64,000 nt of DNA from Piscicola geometra (lineage: Eukaryota > Annelida > Clitellata > Hirudinida > Piscicolidae). The stretch spans positions 7,768,920-7,832,919 of the forward strand of contig OX030961.1 of the NCBI GenBank assembly GCA_943735955.1. The letters run 5' to 3'. Positions 1 to 14,355 of the stretch are shown here, piece after piece. Under the pieces are notes generated by a model. The model saw only the letters and a program-made list of their open reading frames with translations. It had not been told where the DNA came from and did not search any database. The first letter of the stretch is position 1. Every line of letters begins with the position of its first letter. A program made the position numbers and the translations under genes.

Positions 1-258
1 TCAAATGCGTTTCTATGTCTTTTTGCTGAGTCTTTTGTCTTTCAAGAAATGTACACCGTTCGGAAAAAAGGTGCATTGTCATGTTTCATCGTCCACACCA
101 TTCTCAGCATCTACTTCGTTTAAAAATGATTTTAAATGAATGTTTTATAAATAATATTTTAAATATTATATCAACACTTGAGCTTTCTAAACGACACAAT
201 TTTCAGCAGTGGTTTGGTGCTGTGATTTCATGCAGCTTGAAAATGTCAAAAAGCTGAA
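1..258. other. 3' flank of the dimm-like gene, no gene seen
   Basis: AT-rich sequence downstream of the stop codon of the minus-strand bHLH gene, so it probably contains the 3' UTR. I see no canonical AATAAA on the minus strand here and no other coding sequence. Confidence 0.5.
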
Positions 259-2004
259 CTAGGTTTTCAGAATTTTCAAAAAAGAATTTATATTACATGC
301 GCTATTTAACATTTGTTGTTGTTGTTGTTGTAACTGTTGAAGCTGTTGTTGTTGTTTCAGTTGTTGAAATTGTTGCATTTGTTGTTTTTGTGGTATTAAT
401 TGTTGTTGCATTTGCTCCATCAATAGTTGATGTTGCGTTTCATTATTTTTGTCTTGTATGTTGCATTGTTCGTTTTTTTGTTGAAGTTGTTTTGAGTCAT
501 CCGAGGGCTTTTTCTCTGAACAACTAGAAATCGAAAGTTGACTTACGTTTGGAGATGCTTCAAACTTTACGTTCTGAACCTCGCGTTTCGACTGCTCTTG
601 GCATTTTTTTGACTTGGCAACATCATCATCAAAAACATCACTTGTTTGACTTTTCAAACTATTATCCTTTAAAATCTTTTTCTTTTCCAACTGATTTTTT
701 CTGTTTTTTGCATCAGCCTCATCTTGGTTTCCATCGCTGGAATCACACGAGTCCGTTTCAGACTTCAAGTCTTCATCAGTGCCTCTATGCGAGGTTGCCT
801 GAATCAGACCACAGCAGGCATCGGCAGCTTGAGCGTTTTGATCGGCAAGCACGTCGTTATACGGCAGGTCTTCTCCTCTCATCTCACACACCACATTCGT
901 CAGAGCCTTTATGAAATTTCGAGCCAGCGTGAGCGTTTCGATCTTGGACAACTTGCGGCCTGTCCTCACATGTGGAATGACCTCTCGCAGGTCCTGGAAG
1001 GCGTCGTTCAGCAGATGCATTCTGTGTCTTTCTCGTTCGTTGCTCTCCAGACGACGTTGGCTTCTTTCTCTCTTCGGCTTGCGACCTCTCCGACTCTGCT
1101 TCAAAGTTTGTTGTCCTGGCGATGAAGTGCCTTTTTTGCTGTTTTTGGGGATTTTCTTGCTCACGTAATAGGCCGGTTTGAAGCTCTCGTCACTGTCACC
1201 TGCATCTTCATCATTTTCAAAAGCCCCCGCATCTTCACTGTCTTCTTGTTCGATATTCTTCTCGTTAGACTGCTTGTCTTGATGCTGGAACGCAAGATAA
1301 ACTTCTTCGTCTTCTTGCTTTCGTTTGCGAGTGGAGGGCAGCAGGCAATCGTTAGTTGATCGATCTTCGTGGGGTAGCGAATAGTTGAAAGATGGACTGG
1401 AAACGTTGTGAAAAGATGGAAGCGGGAAGTTGTTTATGTCGCTTGTAAAGGGAGTTTCGTTGATATTTGTTATTAAGACGTCAGGAGAAGATTCTGTGGA
1501 GGAGGCTGACGAAGAATTTGAGTTTGGAAAAGTGGAAACCTGCGAGTTGTTGAAAATGAAGTTGACCAAGTTGGTGGGAGATTGAAGTTGGTCAAAGTTG
1601 AGAAACTGTGAGACGGATGATTGGCTATTGAGGGCAGAGAGGAGGTTGTGGGAAGAGTCATTGTGGTCCGGAGACAGCATTGGAAAATCAAATTCTGAGA
1701 ATAATTTAGTTCTTTTTTCAAACGACTCATTGAATTCCAAATTGCTTTTATACACGTTTTCTTTTACAGTGTTTAAACAAAAATCTTTCACACCAATCTT
1801 TCTTTCATAACTGTTCCTACCACAACTACTGCCGTCTACAGAGGTGCCACTCGACAACCAGAACAGCCTGTCTTCTTCAGTGAGTGTTTTTTCCAGATCT
1901 GGCAGAGAATCAGGAGTGGGAAGAGTGGGACAAAGTAGAGATGGAGGAGACAATCGTTGACGGATGACAAATAGACTTGCAAGTTTCTTAGGCCTGGTAG
2001 ACAT
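259..2004 (-). CDS. dimm: Dimmed/Mist1-type bHLH transcription factor, intronless
   Basis: A single 581-aa reading frame whose ATG is directly preceded by an in-frame TAA, which fixes the start within this exon. Residues about 317-372 form a basic helix-loop-helix domain. The basic region reads [10 protein letters not shown] and helix 2 begins [11 protein letters not shown], the signature of the Dimmed/BHLHA15 (Mist1) group rather than the NeuroD, Atonal or Olig groups. Family knowledge: Dimm drives the neurosecretory, peptidergic cell fate in flies, and Mist1 drives secretory cell maturation in vertebrates; both act in the nucleus as E-box-binding dimers. Outside the domain the protein is low complexity: Ser/Asn-rich N-terminal half, an acidic stretch at about 250-275, a Lys/Arg-rich patch just before the bHLH, and a Gln-rich C-terminal tail encoded by CAA repeats. 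It is much longer than fly Dimm or mammalian Mist1, mostly because of these flanks. Non-coding 5' exons cannot be excluded. Confidence 0.9.
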   Translation of the reverse strand: MSTRPKKLASLFVIRQRLSPPSLLCPTLPTPDSLPDLEKTLTEEDRLFWLSSGTSVDGSSCGRNSYERKIGVKDFCLNTVKENVYKSNLEFNESFEKRTKLFSEFDFPMLSPDHNDSSHNLLSALNSQSSVSQFLNFDQLQSPTNLVNFIFNNSQVSTFPNSNSSSASSTESSPDVLITNINETPFTSDINNFPLPSFHNVSSPSFNYSLPHEDRSTNDCLLPSTRKRKQEDEEVYLAFQHQDKQSNEKNIEQEDSEDAGAFENDEDAGDSDESFKPAYYVSKKIPKNSKKGTSSPGQQTLKQSRRGRKPKRERSQRRLESNERERHRMHLLNDAFQDLREVIPHVRTGRKLSKIETLTLARNFIKALTNVVCEMRGEDLPYNDVLADQNAQAADACCGLIQATSHRGTDEDLKSETDSCDSSDGNQDEADAKNRKNQLEKKKILKDNSLKSQTSDVFDDDVAKSKKCQEQSKREVQNVKFEASPNVSQLSISSCSEKKPSDDSKQLQQKNEQCNIQDKNNETQHQLLMEQMQQQLIPQKQQMQQFQQLKQQQQLQQLQQQQQQMLNSACNINSFLKILKT

Positions 2005-5000
2005 TTACAGGTGTCTGCAGAGTGTTAAAAATAATAGTTTCAAACACTTTAATGCTTTAGTTTTTTTAAATATATTTAAATATATTTTAAGTTTTTTTAT
2101 TGAAATTTTTTAGTTAATTAAGTTATAATATTGTGCTAAAATTAATTTAGTTAATAATTTTTTTTTAAAGATTCATAATTGGTTGTTTCAAGTCCAAAAT
2201 TTTTTTTCCCTTTTTTTATTTTGAACAATTGTAAAAACTTTTTTTTAAATATTTTATTCATCGAAAATTTTTTTAGGAATATATATTTTTTGTGTGTGCT
2301 TTTAATGCGTGTAAAGCGTGCATAGCTGATTTCATACAGTGCAAGGCATGTTCAATATTTCATCTAGTTAAAGCGAAAACAATAAAAAATTATACATTAT
2401 CAACAGTTTTTACGAGCATGCATGATGTAGTCTCAACAGGCCTGCTTAACAATCAATAATCGATGATTATTTATCAGCACTCCAGCAAGTCCTTTATCTG
2501 TGTTGAATGGCTTTTCTAATATTTCAATGCACATTTCCAAAAATTACAAAACTGTTTGTGTAATTAATGAGTTTTCATTTGCTTTCGTGTTTGCTGATGT
2601 GTTCACCTTTAATACAATACAAACGGAAGCCTTTACAATGCGGATTATAACTAGTTCGAAGCACGTGTACAAGTAAAAAAGCAAAACATCCATGCCTCTA
2701 TTGACACAACATAAAAAATATTGGAAATAAAATTTAAAATACTTTTTGCATTTAGAAACAATTTTTAAAGCAAACGCAGTGTGTTTGTATCGGCATGGCT
2801 TAGATGGTACAGCGACTGACGACCTCACTAAACCAGAAGATTTTATTAAGTTTTTTTATTCACCTGAGATTTATTTTGATGAAAATAAATTTTTTCATTA
2901 AAATTGATTTTCATTCGAATATTTATTTTTGTGTTTACATTTAAAATTACCTGTTTTAATTTTTTTTTCCATTTTTGTAACAATATTTTTTTAAACAACA
3001 TTTATTCTATTTTGTAACATTATTTTTTATTTAAACAATATAATACGAAATGATTTTAAAATAGCGTTAAACTAAAAACGTTTCAAGCCAGTTTTTCAAT
3101 AGTTAACAATTGAAATTTTTCAAGTGATTTTGTAAGATATTTAACTATTGATTATAAATCATTACTAATATTGAAAAATCTTTTCGAAAAAATTATTGGT
3201 ATAATCTATAATCTTTTATTCAAACTGTGAATATAAATTTTATTCATTAAAATTGATCAATGTTTTTAAAACAGAAAACTAATTTTAGAATTCTGATAAC
3301 TTTATAACTATCAACAAAAGGTAATAATTCGTATGTAACAATGTTATATTGTAACATTATCAAATAAGTTGAAGTAACGGCAAAACATTAATTTCTTCCA
3401 AAATTAAAATTAAATATACTCATTTAATTCCTTTACAAATACACAAACCTAAATTAAAAATGATTTTTTTTTAGATTTATCATTTGAAGCTTAAAATATT
3501 CAAAATACAAAAAACTTTTTAAGAAACTTTATCAAAAACTAAAATATTATTTGATTTTGAATGCTTCCAACTGCTTTAGTTACATGGACGTTTAATTTAT
3601 ATATATATATATATAAAATAAGGTTTTAAGATTCGTTTGGCAGCTTCTTACTCTAATTGATAAATAAGTGAGTGTATAAAATGTAATATGCACTTCAAAA
3701 TTCAATGCAGTGACTTCTTCATCCCCATCACGAAGTACACTGAAAAGCCACCCATGTCGAGAGCTCTATCAATAATTTATAAAGTTGAAGAAGCAAGATC
3801 GAGGGTGGATTACGTTATGCAAAAATAACGTCATTAAAACAAATAAACAAAATATATTGTAATATAAATATTAATCCACAAAAAATCGTACATAAAAACA
3901 CATTATTTCATAGATATTGTGAAATTTTTATATTTGGTTAGCAGCTGCCATCTTGGCAGCCGCTTTAAGAAGCCGATAATTTTGTAGAATATACAGTTTT
4001 ATAAACAATGTTTTAAAATTTTTAATTCGAAGTTTTTAGTATTAATTGAAAATTTTGTGTGTGACTTTTGGTTGTTTTCCAGTTTGTTGAGGGATGGCCA
4101 GTGCAAACCAGGTGAGCTGCAACAACAAACCAGCCACAACAACAGTTTCAGTCTTAGCAAGGGTATCTTCTGAACTTTCGGTCACACCTTCAACACCAGT
4201 ACAAATATATAAAAAATATATTAAAATGCGTTTTAAATTCTTTAAAAAGACTTTAGATAATGTTGATTGATTAATTGATTAATTGATGTTAATATCGAAA
4301 ATAAGTAAAGATACAAAAGTGCAAAAACAGCTTGTTGCATAATGAGCTGTCATTTTTAATTAGTAGAAACAAACTTGCAAACAATTATTTTCTGCTTTAA
4401 AATGTAAAAAAAAGAGAAATATAATTTTTTTTGTTTTTTATACAACATTTTTAACCATGCTTTGGTAGCTGTTTAAAATTATGTTTGAAACTTCATTGAT
4501 TTGACATAACCTAGAGCTTCCAATATAACATTGAAACTGCATTCGGGGCCATCTATAGAGCTATCAATTAATCACAATACTAAAATAAAACATCTCCCAT
4601 AAAAAGCATTAAACATTCGCTTAATCCTTTAACAATTTATCTTAACATTCAGATTTGCAGCTAACTTAAATTCAATTTTGAATTTCAAACCGCCTCGAAT
4701 CAAAACAACTTTCTTCTTTTCAAGAAAAGTTTAAATAAGATTTCAAATATCTCTACTCATAATCTAAAAAATAAGAGTGCTGCTAATGTTTTTATCATCG
4801 TCTATAAACCCTCCATCATCATTTACTCATTCATTTTGTGGATCGGCATCGTTTTGATACCACCTTTAACCTTTTTAGTTATCATTTTCAAGATCATTAT
4901 CACCAAGTTACTTATCATGGTTGTCATACTTAATTGACAAAGTTGATATCATTTTAAACATTTTTTTAGCTTTTTCATCGCTCCAGTTCGCCTCTAAATA

Positions 5001-8000
5001 AACTTTAAATTGCATTTGTATTACCCCTATCATCACCAACAAGATCATAAATCTGTAAAAAAAACTTTTCAACTTTTTGACTTGGCTTCTCCCATCACTA
5101 CTCACTTTAAAAAGCGAAATGATCGTCATCACAACCGACCTTGAAAAATCACCTGTCTTGATATACGTGTACAAATATAACATCCATGCGTTTAGAACAC
5201 ACACACACATACAGATAAACACACAGAACCATACAATCACAAACACCATAGAAATTCGTAATGCACCCTTTTGTGCAAATAATTCCTATAAACATTTATT
5301 TTTGTTTTTATTTCTCGTTTATTGCTTTTTTGGTGTTAATAATAATTGCTGAATTTCAGTGCGGGCATAAAAGGGCTGAAGGAGAGGTCTGAAGGCTTGA
5401 GTGGATTGTAGGTGTTCTAAGTGGAAGGCCCTCGCGACTCTTCGATGTCCGGAATAAAAGATAGATGTCAATGAAGTAGTTGGAATGAGTTACATACAGC
5501 TGGAAAAACAGTAATCTAACTTAAACATATTCATTAATGGACTATTTCTTCCCAAATGGCAACTGATCTATGTCGTTAAGTGGGTAAAACGTTGTAGTGG
5601 TTTACTAAAAAGAAAAGGTAGACAAAGCACTTGATTAAATATTTTTTTGAAAAATTGTCTGCATGATTGATATAGTAAAGCATTTTGAAAATATTTTTTA
5701 TTCCAATGCAACATGTATAGAGAAGCCATAAAAGCGCACGATCAAAACTACCCTTAAAAGGCAGTACTTTTATTGCGTTCGGACTATTTGTGTAAATCTT
5801 AAAATAAATACAAAATTGTAATTTATGAAAAAAAAAATTAACCCAAAAAATTATAACTCACTTTTAAATTTGAATAAAGCGAGCTAATATGAAAATGTTT
5901 GATTAAAATTTAATGCGACAGGTGTAATATAAATATAAAATATTTCTATAAACAAAAAACCTTTAACTATTTTCTCTTTTTTTCTATTTTAATACTTTCT
6001 TTCGATATCTTTTTTTTATAAAAAAATAAAACTTTAACTTTGTATGGATTACTTTAACGCAACTTGCAATTTATCGAGCATTGTTTTTTACTCTGTGGCT
6101 TTATGTCAGTGTTTGCTTGGATGCTATGGTGAATTGAACGATCAAGATGCTGTCAGCTTGTTCGAATGTAGACACAGCTTTTTATTTCTTCATTTTCCAC
6201 GAAAATTTCAAAAAGTGCTTTCAAATTATCAATAAAATCATGATAGTAAAATTAGGCCATCAAACACTCAGTTTTTATAACTCACTACTAAATCATAGCA
6301 GTAGAGATTTCCATAATTTGTTTTCAAAAATATGATTTAAAATTAAATAATTAATGTATATGTTTGCAAAAACAACAATTTTGATGCACGCTGGTCTGCG
6401 CTAATATTGAATTTTTAGCTTTGCAATAATCCAACTTCAGTGCAACTAAGCTGAGACGCTATATTTAATTTACAAATTTATATTTGATTTTCAGACTAAG
6501 AAATCATAGTTTTTTTAAAGCTTTTAACATCTGTTTGTTTCTTATCCTGACAGTCAATGGTTCAGTCGTATGGAATTATGCTGGTGTATTTTTTTCCGTC
6601 AATTTTATTTAATTTGAAAAATATATGAACAACAACAAGAAAGATTGACATCAACAAAATTAACTTTACTGCAATTCTAAAGGCCTGGAGGATGCTCTGG
6701 GCGATTGATGCACTCAAAGCGGCCGGCTGTATAGACCAGAATGGAAGAAAGAGCAATTGGGGTTACACTCAAACGATCACCAACTGATTCCACGCGACTC
6801 TTAATTAAGTTATTTGAGTATTTATTCAACTTTATTCCACCACTTCAACGCCTACATTCATTCGAAAGTCGTTAAGTTTAGCTGCTTGTCCTTAAATGAC
6901 TTATGCTTATTCCACTTCATTTTAACAATTTATGTTTTTTTTATATGTTTTTGAATTTAAATATAAATAAATTGTTCAAAAATTGAAGTTAATTCGGTTT
7001 AAAGTTATGACTTTGAACATTTTATCTCGGCAATAGTCAAATTTATGCCATTATTCATTTTCGCACACGAAAGACTTGATTTAGCAGTACATTTCATGCA
7101 AACTTTAGATTGGCTGTAGATGATGGACTAGCCGTGGACATTATGTTGTGTGGCCCAAAAGTCGTTTGCAGTGAGTAACATAAAACTGGTTTGTGGGGAT
7201 TTTTTAGAAATTCTTTTATTTTTCCTGATAATATTAAATGCAATATAACTTAAAATTCCTACAACCTTTCTCTCTATTTGTCATTAGTCAACTTATTCCC
7301 TTGTTTATCCTTCTTAGTTTTTGGTCACACGTTATCATTTATTTTTATGTTTTTACAGATGTTTTTTCTAACGTTTTCAAGTTAATTTTACAAAATTATT
7401 TGTAAAAAAATATATAAACTTTTAACTTTTCAGGCTTATTTTTAAGACTTGATATCATCTTGTGGTTTATTTTTTTCCATAAATGGGTTTTTTCGTTAAT
7501 AATGTTTCAAAACCAAAACATAAATCTTCATATTAGAATACACTTTGAAATTCAAAAAGACTTTTCGGGTTATATTGTTAATTAGATTCAGAATGAATTC
7601 CTCTTTTTTCAGATTATTTTCAAAAAAGATTTAAATAGAAATTTCAGAAAAGATTTGGTCTTTTAAAATTATTTTATTATCTTTTCTAAAAACAAACGGA
7701 AATAATTAAACCGAAAAATTTCATTTTTAATGACCCAATTCTTTGACTTTACGCCACTAATTAAAATATTTCACTTAAAAATCATATTCGGTTTGAGATG
7801 AAAAATATTTAGTTCAATTTATTTATACAAGTAAAAAGTAATTCTCCAATTGAGCCAAGAAATGACGGTTTCAAGTTGTGTTATATTAATTATTAAACGT
7901 GTCACTTTTTCGAGTACATTCATAATTTTGAATTTATTAAAAACTGTAAACCCATTTTATGTGGCAGTCCGACACTCGGTAGATTCCATGAAGCTAGCAA

Positions 8001-11000
8001 CCAGCCATAACACCTTAATCATGGCTTCAATTTCAAAACAACGCAATTTATGGATCCTAATTTAGTGTTTGAACACAATCTAAAGAACGAGCCTTGTTAT
8101 AGTAATTCTGTCACCGATTTATTTAAAGTTTAGCGATTTTCTACTCGGGAGAACAATTTAAAATATCGTCAGTTTATTGGAATGTCGTTAGTGGACGCGA
8201 ACACCTGCCTGATATTCATAGATCTTCATCACACAGCCCACATGGCGTATAATAGCTTTTGCATTATTGATTGAGGCCCTTTGAGTTGACACTTCCGTTT
8301 CCAAACACCTTTTTTCAAACTTGACAGTTATGTTTTCATCGATTCAAAAGAATTTTTATGCTGAAAAGTTTAAATTCATGTAACTAAAAGTGAGTTAATC
8401 TCTCAAGTACAACGGTTACTACTTAACATACAATAAATAACTTTCAAAAATTTCTTACAAAATCTTCGACATTTTTTTCACAGAGGAGACATTATGATTG
8501 ACTCTGTTTTTCTTACATCATTTTAATCTTAATATGCATTGAAAGACTGTCGTAATAACAAATGTCTCAGTTCCTGAAACATCGCTTTTTAAAAAAATTA
8601 TATTTAAGAAAAAAAAACTTAGACAAAACTAAAATATCTTTGAAAGACATAATTTACATCACTAATCAGTGACTCAAAAAAGAAATCGTTGTTTTATTTT
8701 TTACAAAGAAGTAAGCATTATAGTCTATATATAGTCTCAGTATATATACTGTGTAGAATTGAACGTGCTTCGTGACATTTAGGATGCAATTGTCTTTTTT
8801 TCAATTAATGACTAGAAAACTCTTTTCAATGTACCTATTGATTCAATATAATTCTGTTTTAATTCATCTTATTTTTTATATTTTTTGTGTGTTTTAAACT
8901 TTATTATTATTTATTGACTAAATGGCTTTATATAGTTTTACTTTGAAGCTCCCCATAAGACCTTAGTATGAGAACTTCAATTAGTTACTTAAACCCCTCT
9001 AAGTTATATCTTTTATTGTTTTCAGTATCAGATATCGCACAAATGAGCATGAAATGCTAACGAGTGTCATTAAAAGTATTTTACATTCAGTTTCTTTTTC
9101 AACGCTCTTTTATTTGCATGATAATACTTTTTTTATTTTTATAAGTTTACTTGAATTGGCTACAAGTAAGCAAAATAAAACTGCTCTAAAACCATTAAAA
9201 AATTACTCTTTTTTTACACGCTAATGCATGACAAATGCAGGACTGGTCACATTCAAGTTTCATCGCTAATTATCCTAACCTTCATTTTTTTCAATAAAAG
9301 CAACAGCACTCATCAATAATTTTTTCAATACATTAATACAGTTATAAAAAGTAAATAATGAAATCAAAGTTGTTTAATTAGAAGTTAATTCGTGTATTGG
9401 AAGTACCTATCAGTAGAGGATTGTGTGTTATGTTGTTTAAATGTTGATTATACAAATTTAAGTAATACAACTAATCAAGAAGTATATTTTTTATAAAAAT
9501 ATCTGATGTTGAAGCTTTTGATTGTTTTCTAGACAAAAAGAAGCTAAGAGAACAGCAAACTTTCACGCTTTTATAATTGAAGTATAAAATAATATACTCG
9601 ATTGAACTTGAAACAGCTAAGATTTAATTTTCCTTATTGAATTCACAATGAAACATCCGTTAAATTTTTATTTAAGTGTAAGAAAATAAAAAATATATCA
9701 GAAAAATATTTTTTCAATACTCCTAAAAGCAAAAAAGAGTAAGAAAACGCTTACTAGTAACTAAATCGTTTCCTAAAACTTTAAAAATTTACTTTTGTAG
9801 AAAATTCAAGATTCATTAAAAAAATCATTTTAATTTTAGTCGGACCAAAATTGTAACAAGGATAAAAAAATGAACAATAAATATAAGAAAACTATAGCTG
9901 TGTTGTTTTAATTAATTTGTGATAAATGGATGATTAATGTGAGGGGATTTATTGAGGTAGATGCAATAAATACCAACGACCATTGTTGCCATTCTTAAAT
10001 TCATACTTTCAAAAATTCACTCACTCTGTATGCAAATTTATTTGATAATGTCGATAATCTATTTTTAGATAACAAGCATTTCTTTTGAATTATGAGAAAT
10101 AATTCCATTTTTATTTATATTTTTTAATGAACAAAAGCACTTCTTTCATACATTTATAATACTTTTTCACAACAAATCAAATGAAAAGTAATTCTTTTGT
10201 CACTGTATATTAATTTTTTCCAGAATAATACACTGTCCATAACACTAAAAGGAACATAAAAAATAATATATTTTATGAAGATTCATTCTTATATAGAGTA
10301 AAAATAAATTTTTGATAGCTTTTAAAAATAAAAAAACTTAAATTTATTTAGGGGTAGATTTTACTAGTAAATAATGGGGCAGATAAGACCAATAATTTAG
10401 TTTAAAGCTTACGGGGCGACTTTCTGAAGCAGGTTCGAGCTCCCACCAAGCATTCGAAAATAGTTTCAGGTTCCTAAGTCAACAATATGATTTTTAGTTT
10501 TAAAACACTAAAACGACCCAAACAGCATTTAGCGTCTTTATTCAGCGTAAATAATGCTCAACAAATCTCTCGAAGTGCAATGGAAACGTCGTGCTATGCG
10601 ACACCCACTTAGCGTGATTCAAACTCCGTGCATCATGAATACTTATGAGAACAGCCATGGTGGCTTTTCTTTACATACCGAACACCGCCCTATGCGATAT
10701 ATGCATGCCATATTGCATTGATGACGATAGAGGCATACACCTCCGCATAAAATTGACGTGAGTGTATAAAAGAACAAAATTGTACATTAAGTGGTTTTAT
10801 TATAAGCTTAAAATAAATACATAAATATATAGAATTAAATGTCTCTCTATTTATGGGCCTGTCTTAAATTGTGCACGGGGGAAGGGTAACTGCCGCTTTG
10901 TAATCGTATTATGAGAAGCAGTGTGATCTGGTTTCATGCATCTTGAGGCTGCAAAAGGCTATTGTTTCGGCTCTTTCAATAAAGTCGCATTAATACGTTA

Positions 11001-13809
11001 TTTATGCGTTTTGTTTTGGATGCTGTACATATTTATAGCATGCCTGAAGCTGGCATTTGTGTATGATTGGTATTTTGAAACATGAGAGAATTTTTTAAGA
11101 AGCTTTAAAATAGCTTTATAATGGTAGGTAGGGGAATCATGACGAGTGTAAAGCGATGCTTACGAGTTAATGCTATCTCTATTGTCTAAACGTTTTGGGA
11201 AAAATAATAACCGTTTATTCATTCAAGTTTTTTTATTCATAAAAAAATATGACAACTATTTAATCATTTTTGGGGTTTCAAACGAAATTTTTGTTATAGT
11301 TTCTTAGTCTTATTTTTATAGGCTTCCATAAAATTTAACAATTTTTTGAAATGAAAAAGATTAAATTACTTTTTATATTTGTGTTTTAAAAAATTATAAA
11401 TAAAATTAATGCATCAAAACGCAAAAAATGAAACAAATACAGTACAAATCTTTTAAAAACGGATATACTTAATATTTTCAAAGTTAAAAAGAAAAGAAAA
11501 AGATTTTTTTCCAATTTTAAAATACTAATTTGTTCAACGCTTTAAAAAACTTGGATGTCATCGTCAAGCGGGAGTTGCCAACATCAATCTTGTGATTCAA
11601 GTGCCTAAAAAAGGGCTTAAAAGAATAGTACTTTGAAAAACGTTTTTGAAATTAGAGATAAACAATGAATTGGAGATTCATAAAAATATTAACCTAATTT
11701 AATTTATTAAAATCTGAATTCACTACAACAAAGTGAGCATTGGAACGCTAAAAGTTGATTCGCCTTCTGATAAGCTTTATCACAAAGAAAAAAGTTAGGT
11801 TCAAAGTAGAAAAGAAGTACTAAAATTGGCATAATTCTTCAAAAACCTTTTACTTGTTTGTTTTTAACTTGTTATTCGTTTCTTTAAAAGCAGTTTTTTG
11901 ATTCACAGATGACTTTGAACTCACAGTACCAGCTGCAACTTAAGCCATTCCGAAGACTGCATCTAACATTTGCTTTTCCTTTTTGAACTCATATTTTTTA
12001 TTTATGATTTTTCTGATTCGCAAAGTTTTTTTTAAAATTTGGTAGCACGTCATTTTTTCAAGAATTGTTGCACTCTTTTTGTACTGGAATATTAGAAACT
12101 TAGATTTTTAAGACTTAAAATTTAAGTTCAAGTCAATTATACATAAGCTTCAATATATGAAAAAAGAAATTATTTAAATTAATTTTTTCAATGCTCCTGA
12201 TAGTCCCTTTAGGTCTATTATGGGGCTTCTTGATTCAATTCAATATAATAAATGTATGCATATTTTCGAACAAAATACTAGTTTTGATTATAATATTCAT
12301 TAGTCTCAATCAATTATTAACAAACGCATTAAAATAGTTAAAATATTTTACAGTTCATTTGAGGCGAGTCATTTATATGTGTAATTCTTCAAATAATAGG
12401 TCTGCTCAGACGACCGAAAAACTCATACTCGAAGGCTGTGCCCTGTGCTGTGGTAGAACTTAATGGCCACTTGTCGAATGTCCCGTTTGGATCCGCTTGA
12501 GGTATCTAAAGCTTCAATGTACCGCTGTGGAGACTAATTAATTCCTTACTTAAAAAAATAATTTGTTTCTTGAAATACTTCAAGCCGAAACATTAAAAGA
12601 TCTTAAAATGCTAGTAGATAACTAAATATGTAAATATCAAAAGTTTTTTGTGAATACTTAAGGTTTCAGCTTACGAATACTTTAATAATTTTTTTAAAAA
12701 GAATTTTAAAAAATGTATTTCCTTTTTCAAAGAGAAATTCAAAACTGGCTTGAATAATGCATGACATCAACAGGGTCTCAAGTGAACGAATATTCATCCA
12801 AACGCTGTCACATTGGAAGACCTCAAAAGTATTAGAAGACAGTTTCTCACAACTACTAGAAAAACACACATAAATGCGAGGAAAATAAACACAAAATTAC
12901 ACAAAAGATTGCTGGTAGAACAATGAACTGTATACTATCAATATGAGTCCATTGCTTTCAGGTCACAGTCGAATTCCCAAGACTATCATGAAGTTCTTAT
13001 CTACACCAGTGATGGTCCTTTCTCGCTTCCTGTTTCGCATCATTTTTAGTACTACTTGAAAGTAAACTTCTCCCAGGTTAGATGGAATATCAAATCTTAT
13101 TTTAATATGTAACATGGGTACGTTTTTTTCATTCCAGTTTTGGTGACAATAAAATTCTTTGTTTTTGTTTATAATTAATGTATATTTTATATTTCCTAGT
13201 TGGTTTTTTCAATATTTCAACTTTAAATACTTTCCTTATTAACTATCAATTTAAAAAATAACTAAATTGAATTTTTAAGTTTAAATATTCACTAAAAGTT
13301 TTAGTCAAACCAAACGTCCAATGGGAAAACATTGCATCTACCTTGAATATAAAATCAAGGTTTTCTTGGAAAACTTAGAAACGTTTCTTCTGTAGCTAAT
13401 TTATCACAAATTCAATTTCTTATTTCCAATTGTTTTATGTGAAACGAAATGTTTGGATTTCAAACTATCTTTTTGCAAATTAAAGTTGAAATTGTCAGTT
13501 AAATTCGCATTTTGTTTGTTTGTGTAATTAATCATTGCATCCATTTAAATTTATTTAAAAATTTGTTCGAAAAAACATTCAAAGATTGTTTTTATAAAAT
13601 AAATAACCTTAATATATCAAGTAAGACAATTTAAGAATATAGTGATCAACTTTATTCTTTCAGTGGTCATTGTGAACATATTTTTTTCAAAAACTCTTTC
13701 CAACATTCAATTTCGCTTCGGATTCTTTTAAACAATTAAGTTTCAAGCTTAGAGTTTTTTAAAGTAAATTTCAAAAACACTACTTCAAGCAATTACCACT
13801 TTTAATAGC
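2005..13809. other. AT-rich intergenic desert upstream of the dimm-like gene
   Basis: Nearly 12 kb with no credible open reading frame, made of A/T runs and short simple repeats. A few islands of higher complexity stand out: around 3700-3965 (with a hairpin at 3941-3963), 8160-8300 and 10400-10760. These could be cis-regulatory DNA for the dimm-like gene, which is transcribed away from this region. That is inference; nothing in the sequence proves it. A perfect 14-bp palindrome sits at 8738-8751. Confidence 0.5.
3941..3963. promoter_or_regulatory. GCTGCCA-TCT-TGGCAGC hairpin with YY1-like and E-box motifs
   Basis: Two perfect 7-bp arms around a 3-bp loop. The sequence contains GCCATCTTG, which matches the core of the YY1/Pleiohomeotic site, and an overlapping CAGCTG E-box. 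It lies about 1.9 kb upstream of the dimm-like start in otherwise AT-rich DNA. A regulatory role is a guess from motif content. Confidence 0.25.

Positions 13810-14355
<546 letters not shown>

Noticed and set aside
297..1168. Plus-strand open frames opposite the bHLH gene
   Set aside because: Antisense shadows; the minus-strand frame carries the conserved bHLH domain.
2780..2850. GGCTTAGATGGTACAGC, tRNA-like 5' end
   Set aside because: No B box and no acceptor stem pairing.
10375..10450. GGTTCGAGCTCC, resembling a tRNA B box
   Set aside because: No matching A box or acceptor and anticodon stems could be folded around it, so no tRNA or SINE is called.
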